This document shows, one piece after another, positions 51,365 to 59,616 of a stretch of 64,000 nucleotides of DNA. The notes under the pieces were generated by a model that did not search any database, was not told the origin of the DNA, and was given only the letters and a program-made list of their open reading frames with translations. The position numbers and the translations under genes are program-made. The first letter of the stretch is position 1, and every line of letters starts with the position of its first letter. This DNA is from JAJNPS01 sp031378845 (GTDB lineage Bacteria; Pseudomonadota; Alphaproteobacteria; Rhodobacterales; Rhodobacteraceae), in NCBI GenBank assembly GCA_031378845.1, contig JANNES010000020.1:1-64000 (forward strand), in the 5' to 3' direction.

Positions 51365-54300
51365 ATGCGTGTGATTTGGACCGGACTGGTGTTGGCATTT
51401 GCCCTGGCACTGCCGTCTTTGGCCCCCGCGCAAGACCTGATCCCCGAGCGGCGCATGGTGCTGAGCCAGGATGCAGACCTGCCGGGCGGCGACATCAGCG
51501 CGATCTTCGACACCACGCTGGAGGCCTGCGAGCGTGCCTGTCTGACCAACACGGCGTGTGTCGCGCTGACCTTCAACACCCGGAACGGGTCGTGCTTTCC
51601 GAAATCCACCGCCTCGGACGAGGTCTTTTTCCAGGGCGCCTATTCGGGCCGCGTGGCCAATGCCGATCCGGGCGTGGTTGCGGCAGCCGCGGACCGGCGG
51701 GCCGAGCTGAGCTTTTTGCAAGATTGGGACATTCAGGCGGCCTATAGTCAGGCGACACTCTTGGGCGATACGCATGTGACCGGCGCATTTCTGCCCGAAG
51801 ATTTGCTGGCATCGGCAAAGGATGCCGAGGCGCAAGGCGACGATGATCTGGCGGCGCAGTTCACTGGCGCTGCGATCAACCTTACCGACGATGCCGAAAG
51901 CTGGGCCGACTATGCGCGGCTTTACCTTCAGGCGGGTGTCACCAATCGCAACAACAACCAGTCCTACCAATTCGACCGGGCGCTGAACGGGGCGATCAAT
52001 GCCTATCTGCGGGCCGACAACCCCGCCTTGCGTCATACGATACTGCTGACCCTCGGCGATGTGCTGGAGCGTATCGGGCGTGGCCGGGAGACGGTGCAGG
52101 CGCTGCGTCTGGCGCAAGCGTTGCAGCCGCGCGATGACACGGCGGCCTTGCTGGACGATGCGATCGGCAAATACGGCTTTCGCATTGTCGAGAACACCGT
52201 CGAAAGCGATCTGGCCCGCCCGCGCAGCTGCGCCACCTTCTCGGAAAATCTGGTGGCGTCGGGCGTCGATTATGCAACCTATGTCCAGCTGACCGAACCG
52301 GGGCTCACGGTCGCGCTCAACGGCACCCAACAGCTTTGCGTCGAGGGTGTCACCCACGGGTCACGCTATAACGTGACCTTCCGCGAGGGGCTGCCTGCCG
52401 CCGATGGCCAGACGATGGCAAAATCGGTGGCCATCACCCAGTATATCCGCGACCGCAGCCCCGGTGTGCGGTTCCCCGGGCGTGGCTACATCCTGCCCCG
52501 TTCGGACGATGCGGCCATCCCGGTCGAGACGGTGAACACCGAAAAGCTGGACCTGACGCTGTTTCGCATCAGCGACCGCAACATCCTGCGCGCGCTGCAA
52601 GACGCCTATTTCGGCGCACCGATGCCGGAATACCAGGAAAGCTATTTCACCGATTCCATCGGCGAAAAGCTGTGGTCTGGCAAGGCCACGGTGGGCCAGG
52701 AGGTCAACCGCGACGTGACCACCCGCCTGCCGCTGGGCGCGGCCATCGCCGGGCTGCCCGCAGGCATCTACGCGCTGAAAGCCGCGGTGCCGGGGGTGGA
52801 CCCTTATGTCGTGCCCGCAGGCTGGCAGTGGTTCGTGATTTCCGATCTGGGCGTGACCACGATGTCGGGCGTCGATGGCCTGCATGTTTTTGTGCGCAGC
52901 CTTGCCACGGCGGGGGCAAAGACCGGCGTGACGGTGGAGCTTTTGAGCCGCGCGAATGCGGTTCTGGGCACGGCTGTGACGGACGCGCAGGGCTATGCGC
53001 GGTTCGATGCGGGCCTTGCGCGCGGTCTGGGCGGGGCCTCTCCGGCGATGGTCGTGGTGCGCGAGGGTGACGGCGATCTTGCCTTTCTGTCGCTGACCGA
53101 CCCGGCCTTTGATCTGTCTGACCGTGGCGTCGAAGGGCGTGAACCCGCGCCGCCCGTGGATGTGTTCCTGACCACCGACCGGGGCGCCTACCGCGCCGGT
53201 GAGACGGTCTTTGCAACGGCCCTCGCGCGCGACCCGCAAGCCTCTGCCGTCCCCGGTTTGCCGATGACCGCCATCCTGATGCGTCCCGATGGCGTGGAAT
53301 ATTCCCGCGCGCTGGTCGCCGATAGCGGTGCCGGGGGCCATGTCTTTCAGTTGCCCATCGCAGGCGCAGCACCGCGCGGCGTCTGGCGTCTGGAGGTTCT
53401 GGCCGACCTTGAGGCACCCGCACTGGCCTCCCGGACTTTCCTCGTCGAGGATTTTCTGCCCGAGCGCATCGACTTTGACCTCGCCTTGCAAGGTGCGCCG
53501 CTGTCGCTGAGTGGCGGCGAAGAGGTCAGCGAGATGAAGGTCACCGCGCGCTATCTCTTTGGTGCGCCGGGGGCCGGTCTTGCCACCGAAGGCGAGGTGC
53601 TGTTGCGCGCCGCCGAGGGTCTGGCTGCCTATCCGGGCTATGTCTTTGGCCGTTGGGACGCGCCCTTCAGCGGCGTGATGGAATCGCTGGAACAGGCGCA
53701 GACCGATAGCGCGGGCGAGGCCTTTGTGCCGGTCTATCTGCCACAAGTCGAAGATCCGGGCCGCCCGCTGGAGGCGCGCATCACCCTGCGCGTCGCCGAG
53801 GGGTCCGGTCGCCCGGTGGAGCGCGGCCTGACGCAGGCCCTGACCCCCGCAGCCCCGATGATCGGCGTCAAGCCGATGTTCGACGACGTCGTCCCGGAAG
53901 GTGCCGAGGCCCGCTTTAGCCTGATCGGTGTCGGCGCAGGCGAGGCGCTGGTGCCGATGACGGTCAAATGGGAAATCGTGCGGATCGAGACCGATTACCA
54001 ATGGTATCAAAGCTATGGCAACTGGAGCTGGGAGCCGGTAACGCGCCGCAGCCGCGTCGCCGAGGGCGAGGCGGTCCTGGGCGATGCCCCCGTCGAGATC
54101 GCCGGCCCCGTGCAATGGGGCGAATATGAATTGCTGGTCGCGCGCAGCGATGGCCAGGACGCCGCAACCTCGACCACGTTCTACGCCGGCTGGTATGCGC
54201 CCGCCGATGCATCCTCCACCCCCGACACGCTGGAACTGAGCCTTGACAAACCCGCCTACAAATCGGGCGAGACGGCAACCTTGCGGCTGGTGCCGCGCGC

Positions 54301-56812
54301 TGCGGGCACGGCGCTGGTCACGGTTCTGTCGAACCGCCTGATCGCCATGCAGGCCGTTGAGGTAAAGGCCGGCGAAAACCTGATCACCCTGCCCGTCACG
54401 GATGAATGGGGGGCGGGCGTCTATGTCACGGCCTCGGTCATCCGGCCGATGGACGTCGCGGCGGGGCGCAACCCGGCGCGGGCGCTGGGCCTGACCTATG
54501 CCTCCATCGACCCCGGCCAGCGTGCGTTGGCCGCCACGATCGAGACCGCACCCGAGGCTGCCCCGCGCGGCCCGCTGGAGATCGCCGTCAAGGTGGGTGG
54601 CATGAGCCCCGGCGACAAGGCCTATGCCACCATCGCCGCAGTGGACGTGGGCATCCTGAACCTGACAGGCTTCACGGCGCCTGACCCCAAGGGGCACTAC
54701 TTTGGCCAGCGCAAGCTGGGCATCGGTCTGCGCGACGTTTACGGCCGTCTGATCGACGGGCTGAACGGGGCGCAAGGCACGGTCCGCTCCGGCGGTGATG
54801 CCGGGGCGCAGGCGCGCCTTCAGGCGCCGCCTCCGACAGAGGAACTGGTGGCCTATTTCACCGGCCCGGTCGAGGTCGGGGCGGATGGCTATGCGCGTGC
54901 CGCGTTCGATCTGCCGTCCTTCAATGGCACCGTCAAGGTGATGGCGGTGGTCTGGTCCATCAAGGGCGTGGGGCAGGCCGACACCGATGTGCTGGTGCGC
55001 GATCCGGTTGTGGTCACGGCCTCGGTGCCGCGCTTCATGTCGCCCGGCGACCAGTCGCGGCTGCTGTTGGAGATTGTGCATGCCAGCGGGCCATCTGGCC
55101 GGATGGGCCTTGACGTCTCGGCCAAGGGGCTGACCCTTGGTGACGGGCCGTCCGGCTTTGATCTCGCCGACAAGGCCAAAGTCGTCTTTGCCATCCCGAT
55201 CACGGCAGGCGATGTGGGCGTGCAAAGCATCGACATCGCGCTGACCACGCCCGATGGCAAGCAGTTGAAAAAGACGCTGCTGGTGCCGGTGCAGGTGAAT
55301 GATCCCGAAATTTCGCGGACCAGCCGGTTCGATCTGAAAAAGGGTCAAAGCTTTACTTTTGCCTCGGATGTGTTCACCGGCCTGATCCCCGGCACGGCCA
55401 AGGCCTCGATGGCGGTGGGTCCCATCGCGCGGCTGAACACGCCGGGGCTATTGGCCGCACTCAACCGCTATCCTTACGGCTGCACCGAACAGATCACCTC
55501 GCGCGCGCTGCCTTTGCTGTACCTTGACGAGGTTGCCCGCGTGATGGGCCTGCCGGGCGCGGACAACATCGCGACCCGGATCGATCAGGCGGTGGCGGAA
55601 ATCCTGATCAACCAGGGCTCGTCGGGCGGTTTTGGCCTTTGGGGTCCGGGCAGCGGAGATTTCTGGCTTGACAGTTTTGTCACCGACTTCCTCAGCCGGG
55701 CGCGCGCGCAGGGCTACGACGTACCCGACCTTGCCTTGCGCAACGCGCTTGCCAACCTGCGCAACCAGGTGAACTACACCGCCGATTTCGATGAAGGCGG
55801 CGAGGCTGTGGCCTATGCGCTGATGGTGCTGGCGCGCGAAGGGGCGGCGGCCATCGGCGATCTGCGCTACTATGCCGACGTGAAGGGGGACGCCTTTTCC
55901 ACCCCCATCGCACAGGCGCAGATCGGCGCGGCACTGGCGGCTTACGGCGACCAGACCCGCGCTGACATGATGTTCCGCAAGGCAGCAGACATGCTGGCAG
56001 AACAGACCGGTCCGGACAATCAGCAGATCTGGCGGGTCGACTATGGCACCCGGTACCGCGATACGGCAGCCCTTTTGACCCTGGCCGTTGAGGCCGGGTC
56101 CGAGGCTGTGGACCGCGAGGCGCTGACCAACCGACTGGCAACCACCGGCGGCACGCTGTCGACACAAGAGGCGACATGGGCCTTGCTGGCGGCCAACGCG
56201 CTGATCGACCGGCCGGGGGCTGATGGCATCACCATCGACGGCGCGCCTGCGACCGGGCCGCTGGTCCGCGTGCTTGACAGCGCTGGTGCACCGGTCGTGG
56301 TCACCAACGGATCCAACGCCGACACCACGCTGACCGTCACCACCTACGGCGTGCCTTCCGAACCTGAACCCGCAGGCGGCAATGCCTATGCCATCATGCG
56401 CAGCTACTACACGCTTGCGGGGGAGCCTGCGACGCTGGACGGCATCACCGTCGGCACCCGTCTGGTGACGGTGCTGGAGGTGCAGCCCTTTGGCCGGGGC
56501 GAGGCGCGTCTGATGGTCAACGACCCCCTTCCCGCCGGGTTTGAGATCGACAACCCCAACCTGATCTCGGGCGGCTCGGCGGCGGCGTTGAGCGCCCTGG
56601 GTCTGGAAAGCGAGACCACCCATACCGAGTTCCGTCAGGACCGTTTTCTTGCCGCCATCGACCGGCAAGGTGCGGCTGCGTTCCGGCTGGCCTATGTCGT
56701 GCGGGCGGTGTCACCGGGGACGTTCCACCACCCGGCAGCCTCGGTCGAGGATATGTACCGGCCCGACTTCCGCGCCCGCAGCGATGTGGGCACGGTGACC
56801 ATCGCCGAGTGA
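51365..56812 (+). CDS. Bacterial alpha-2-macroglobulin with N-terminal PAN domain
   Basis: 1815-aa exported protease-trapping protein. Signal peptide MRVIWTGLVLAFALALPSLA then PAQ, with no lipobox cysteine. A PAN/Apple-like domain follows (about 25-110, CERACLTNTACVALTFNTRN), then MG-type repeats, a bait-like middle, and the thioester site GCTEQITSRALPLLYL (Cys at about 1373) inside an alpha-helical toroid with WLDSFVTDFLSRARAQGY. A thioester is present and most likely functional. GGGAGG precedes the ATG. The downstream pbpC overlaps by one to four bases. Such proteins guard the periplasm and pair with PBP1C in peptidoglycan repair. Confidence 0.92.
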   Translation: MRVIWTGLVLAFALALPSLAPAQDLIPERRMVLSQDADLPGGDISAIFDTTLEACERACLTNTACVALTFNTRNGSCFPKSTASDEVFFQGAYSGRVANADPGVVAAAADRRAELSFLQDWDIQAAYSQATLLGDTHVTGAFLPEDLLASAKDAEAQGDDDLAAQFTGAAINLTDDAESWADYARLYLQAGVTNRNNNQSYQFDRALNGAINAYLRADNPALRHTILLTLGDVLERIGRGRETVQALRLAQALQPRDDTAALLDDAIGKYGFRIVENTVESDLARPRSCATFSENLVASGVDYATYVQLTEPGLTVALNGTQQLCVEGVTHGSRYNVTFREGLPAADGQTMAKSVAITQYIRDRSPGVRFPGRGYILPRSDDAAIPVETVNTEKLDLTLFRISDRNILRALQDAYFGAPMPEYQESYFTDSIGEKLWSGKATVGQEVNRDVTTRLPLGAAIAGLPAGIYALKAAVPGVDPYVVPAGWQWFVISDLGVTTMSGVDGLHVFVRSLATAGAKTGVTVELLSRANAVLGTAVTDAQGYARFDAGLARGLGGASPAMVVVREGDGDLAFLSLTDPAFDLSDRGVEGREPAPPVDVFLTTDRGAYRAGETVFATALARDPQASAVPGLPMTAILMRPDGVEYSRALVADSGAGGHVFQLPIAGAAPRGVWRLEVLADLEAPALASRTFLVEDFLPERIDFDLALQGAPLSLSGGEEVSEMKVTARYLFGAPGAGLATEGEVLLRAAEGLAAYPGYVFGRWDAPFSGVMESLEQAQTDSAGEAFVPVYLPQVEDPGRPLEARITLRVAEGSGRPVERGLTQALTPAAPMIGVKPMFDDVVPEGAEARFSLIGVGAGEALVPMTVKWEIVRIETDYQWYQSYGNWSWEPVTRRSRVAEGEAVLGDAPVEIAGPVQWGEYELLVARSDGQDAATSTTFYAGWYAPADASSTPDTLELSLDKPAYKSGETATLRLVPRAAGTALVTVLSNRLIAMQAVEVKAGENLITLPVTDEWGAGVYVTASVIRPMDVAAGRNPARALGLTYASIDPGQRALAATIETAPEAAPRGPLEIAVKVGGMSPGDKAYATIAAVDVGILNLTGFTAPDPKGHYFGQRKLGIGLRDVYGRLIDGLNGAQGTVRSGGDAGAQARLQAPPPTEELVAYFTGPVEVGADGYARAAFDLPSFNGTVKVMAVVWSIKGVGQADTDVLVRDPVVVTASVPRFMSPGDQSRLLLEIVHASGPSGRMGLDVSAKGLTLGDGPSGFDLADKAKVVFAIPITAGDVGVQSIDIALTTPDGKQLKKTLLVPVQVNDPEISRTSRFDLKKGQSFTFASDVFTGLIPGTAKASMAVGPIARLNTPGLLAALNRYPYGCTEQITSRALPLLYLDEVARVMGLPGADNIATRIDQAVAEILINQGSSGGFGLWGPGSGDFWLDSFVTDFLSRARAQGYDVPDLALRNALANLRNQVNYTADFDEGGEAVAYALMVLAREGAAAIGDLRYYADVKGDAFSTPIAQAQIGAALAAYGDQTRADMMFRKAADMLAEQTGPDNQQIWRVDYGTRYRDTAALLTLAVEAGSEAVDREALTNRLATTGGTLSTQEATWALLAANALIDRPGADGITIDGAPATGPLVRVLDSAGAPVVVTNGSNADTTLTVTTYGVPSEPEPAGGNAYAIMRSYYTLAGEPATLDGITVGTRLVTVLEVQPFGRGEARLMVNDPLPAGFEIDNPNLISGGSAAALSALGLESETTHTEFRQDRFLAAIDRQGAAAFRLAYVVRAVSPGTFHHPAASVEDMYRPDFRARSDVGTVTIAE

Positions 56813-58854
56813 TGCGCGCGCACCGGACCCTGATTGCCATGGCGGCGGGCCTCTGGCTTGCCGCCATCGGGCGCGACGCGCTGGACGCCATGATCGACCG
56901 CACGGTGCTGCCCTCCATCGGCTTGGAAACCTCAGTCGAGGTGCTGGACCGCAACGGCCAGTTGGTGCGCGCCTACACCGTTTCGGATGGCCGTTGGCGG
57001 ATGGCGTCGGACCCCACGACGGTGGACCCGACTTATCTGCGGATGCTGATCGCATTCGAGGACAAACGGTTCTATGATCATCCTGGCGTCGATGTCCGTG
57101 CCGTGCTGCGGGCGGGGTGGCAGGCGCTGACCACGGGCCGCGTTGTCTCCGGCGGATCGACCCTGACGATGCAGGTCGCACGATTGCTTGAGCAAACCGG
57201 CACCGGCGCCTGGGGCGGCAAGCTGCGCCAGATGCGCCTGGCTTTGGCGCTGGAGCGGCGGCTGACGAAGGACCAGATCCTTGGCCTTTATCTGCATCTG
57301 GCGCCCTTTGGCGGCAATCTGGAAGGCGTGCGCGCGGCCAGCTTGTCGTATTTTGGCAAGGAACCACGCCGCCTGACGCCGGCTGAGGCCGCCCTTCTCG
57401 TTGCGATCCCACAATCGCCCGAAACCCGCCGCCCCGACCGCAGTGCCGACCGGGCCGAGGGCGCGCGCGACCGGGTTCTGGCCCGCGCCGTGGGGGCGGG
57501 CATCATCGATGCCGATCAGGCTCGTGCCGCCCGGACCGAAACCGTCCCCGGCTTGCGAAAACCCTTTCCCGCCATCGCCCCGCATCTCGCCGACCGTGCC
57601 CGCACCCAAGACCCGGCCGCCAAGCTTTATCGCCTGACCATCGACCGCAGCCTGCAGATGTCGCTTGAAACTCTGGCGCGCGAGGCGGTTGCGGGGCGAG
57701 GTGAGGAGTTGCAGGTGGCCATCGTCGTGGCCGATCACCGCTCGGGCGAGATCCTTGCCTCGGTCGGATCGGCGGCGTTTCAGGCGGATGCGCGGCAGGG
57801 CTTTGTCGACATGACCCAAGCGGTCCGCAGTCCCGGCTCCACCCTGAAACCGCTGATCTACGGGCTCGCCTTTGACGAGGGCCTCGCCCATCCTGAAACC
57901 CTGATCGAGGACCGCCCTACCGCCTTTGGTACCTATCAGCCGCAGAACTTCGACCGGCTCTATCGCGGCACACTCCGGCTGCGCGAGGCGCTGCAGATGT
58001 CGCTCAATATCCCCGTTGTCAGCCTGACCGAGGCGTTGGGGCCTTCGAAACTGCTGGTTGCGATGCGCCGCGCAGGCATGGACCCGCAAGTCCCCGGCGA
58101 TCAGCCAGGGCTGGCGGTCGCGTTGGGCGGCGTGGGCGTGACGTTGGAGGAACTGGTCCAGATGTACGCCGCCATTGCGCGCGGCGGCGTGGCGCTGCCC
58201 CTGACATATAGTGCCGACGGACAGCGGGCCGAGGGGGAGCGGGTGCTGTCAACCGTCGCGGCCTGGCAGGTCGGCGACATCCTTGCGGGCCTTGCCCCGC
58301 CCCCCGGCGCGCCGGAAAACCGGCTGGCCTACAAGACCGGCACCTCTTACGGCCATCGCGACGCCTGGGCGATAGGCTTTGACGGGCGCCACGTCATCGG
58401 CATCTGGATGGGCCGCGCCGATGGCACGCCGGTGCCGGGGGTCTTTGGCGCAGACGTCGCCGCCCCGATCCTGTTTCAGGCCTTCAACCGGCTGAAACCC
58501 GAGCTTGACCCGCAACCGCCCGCGCCGCCCGCGACGCTGCTCGTCTCCAACGCTGAGTTGCCGCTGCCCTTGCAACGGTTCCGGTCCCGCTCGGCCGCCT
58601 TTGGTGCTGCGACCGATGCCCCGCAAGTCGCCTTTCCCCCCGACGGGGCCGAGGTGGAACTGCTGCCCGAGGGCCTCTTGGTCCGCGTCCGAGGCGGCAC
58701 TGCGCCGTTCACATGGATGGCCGATGGCGTGCCGGTGATCGTGGCAATGCGCGACCGCGAGGCGATGCTGGCCCTGACGGGTTTGGGCTTCGTGACGCTG
58801 TCGGTGATCGACGCCAAGGGGCAGTCGGCGCGCACGACGATCCGGGCGTGGTAG
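56812..58854 (+). CDS. pbpC: Penicillin-binding protein 1C
   Basis: 680-aa bifunctional murein synthase. N-terminal anchor, then a GT51 glycosyltransferase domain (AFEDKRFYDHPGVDVRAVL, SGGSTLTMQVARLL, ERRLTKDQILGLYL), a transpeptidase domain with the SxxK motif in SPGSTLKPLIYG, SLN in QMSLNIPVVSL and KTGTS in LAYKTGTSYGHRD, and a C-terminal BiPBP_C beta domain (about 590-680). The ATG at 56812 shares one base with the A2M stop; a GTG three bases earlier gives the GTGA overlap. Coupled to the macroglobulin. Confidence 0.95.
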   Translation: MRAHRTLIAMAAGLWLAAIGRDALDAMIDRTVLPSIGLETSVEVLDRNGQLVRAYTVSDGRWRMASDPTTVDPTYLRMLIAFEDKRFYDHPGVDVRAVLRAGWQALTTGRVVSGGSTLTMQVARLLEQTGTGAWGGKLRQMRLALALERRLTKDQILGLYLHLAPFGGNLEGVRAASLSYFGKEPRRLTPAEAALLVAIPQSPETRRPDRSADRAEGARDRVLARAVGAGIIDADQARAARTETVPGLRKPFPAIAPHLADRARTQDPAAKLYRLTIDRSLQMSLETLAREAVAGRGEELQVAIVVADHRSGEILASVGSAAFQADARQGFVDMTQAVRSPGSTLKPLIYGLAFDEGLAHPETLIEDRPTAFGTYQPQNFDRLYRGTLRLREALQMSLNIPVVSLTEALGPSKLLVAMRRAGMDPQVPGDQPGLAVALGGVGVTLEELVQMYAAIARGGVALPLTYSADGQRAEGERVLSTVAAWQVGDILAGLAPPPGAPENRLAYKTGTSYGHRDAWAIGFDGRHVIGIWMGRADGTPVPGVFGADVAAPILFQAFNRLKPELDPQPPAPPATLLVSNAELPLPLQRFRSRSAAFGAATDAPQVAFPPDGAEVELLPEGLLVRVRGGTAPFTWMADGVPVIVAMRDREAMLALTGLGFVTLSVIDAKGQSARTTIRAW

Positions 58855-59199
58855 GCGTCGCGTCAGCAACCGGCGTTCCTCTGCACGCGCAGCTGGCGCG
58901 ATGTCAGTTTGCGAAAGCCGCCTTGATCGCCCGCGCTGTCGCCTCCACGGCATCCGCGCGCTCACCGGGAAAGGGATATCTGTGTGCTATGGCGACGTCA
59001 TCGGGATCCACTGCCGGACCCATGGCTTCAGCCGCCCCTTACGCCGCGTGTCATTCAACGCGGTGCATCGCGCGAACCGACCGACAGACGCGCCGTCGTC
59101 ATCCGGCGGCCCACCCCGGATGACGCTTTTTATGAACGTCCTGAGATCGGCGTATGATTCAATGACGGCGCCGTCTTGATCTTGCGAAACATAGCGGAT
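58855..59199. other. Intergenic region downstream of pbpC
   Basis: About 345 bases with no strong gene. The minus strand holds a 39-codon reading frame (58904-59023), listed separately. The plus strand is without recognisable signals, and no terminator-type hairpin was found after pbpC. Confidence 0.4.
58904..59023 (-). CDS. Small 39-codon ORF of unknown function, possibly a gene remnant
   Basis: ATG-initiated 39-aa ORF, MGPAVDPDDVAIAHRYPFPG then ERADAVEATARAIKAAFAN, with a G-rich stretch upstream and an in-frame stop just before it. It reads like the helical C-terminus of a larger enzyme (ADAVEATARAIKAAF). Could be a real small protein or a decayed 3' end. No homolog is recognised. Confidence 0.3.
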   Translation of the reverse strand: MGPAVDPDDVAIAHRYPFPGERADAVEATARAIKAAFAN

Positions 59200-59529
59200 C
59201 TAGGCACCGGAAACCGCATCGTCGTCGCCGTGGGATGTCCGTTGGCAAACTTCGCTTTTTGACATCCGGTCGTCGTTGCACCTGATCGTCCCGATCTGCA
59301 CATGGCGGACCCCGCCCATTTCGGAAAAACGTGTTCGATCAGCGGTATATTCGACCCAAGCGCCATTCGCGTCCTGCAGAAAGAACGACATCGCGCAGGC
59401 CAGATCATCTGTTTCCGGCACCAGCGGATCGGCATCCTCGAAATGTCGGAAAAAACCGATCAACGGGTGATCTTGCGCAAGGACGGGCGCCGCGATCGCG
59501 GCAAGACCAAAGACCAAGGATCGCAGCAC
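59200..59529 (-). CDS. Small exported hypothetical protein
   Basis: 109-aa product from a GTG start: VLRSLVFGLAAIAAPVLAQD is a clear signal peptide (cleavage after ALA-like VLA), followed by a short acidic mature part (FFRHFEDADPLVPETDDLAC, MSFFLQDANGAWVEYTADRT) with three cysteines. An alternative ATG at 59589 adds 20 residues that would spoil the signal peptide. The C-terminal residues after RCNDDRMSKSEVC are low-complexity and could hide a frameshift, since another minus-strand frame remains open to 59130. Unknown function; lies downstream of pheT on the same strand. Confidence 0.5.
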   Translation of the reverse strand: MLRSLVFGLAAIAAPVLAQDHPLIGFFRHFEDADPLVPETDDLACAMSFFLQDANGAWVEYTADRTRFSEMGGVRHVQIGTIRCNDDRMSKSEVCQRTSHGDDDAVSGA

Positions 59530-59616
59530 CGCACTTGACCTTGAAAACCGCCCCGTTCCCAACGCGCGGCCTTGGCGCTTGGCTGTCAACGCCGCAACCC
59601 TGTCACCTGAGGCACC

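Noticed and set aside
52361..55348. 995-codon open frame antisense to the alpha-2-macroglobulin gene
   Set aside because: Reads as His/Gln/Arg-rich shadow sequence without domains, while the plus strand has a clear signal peptide and thioester.
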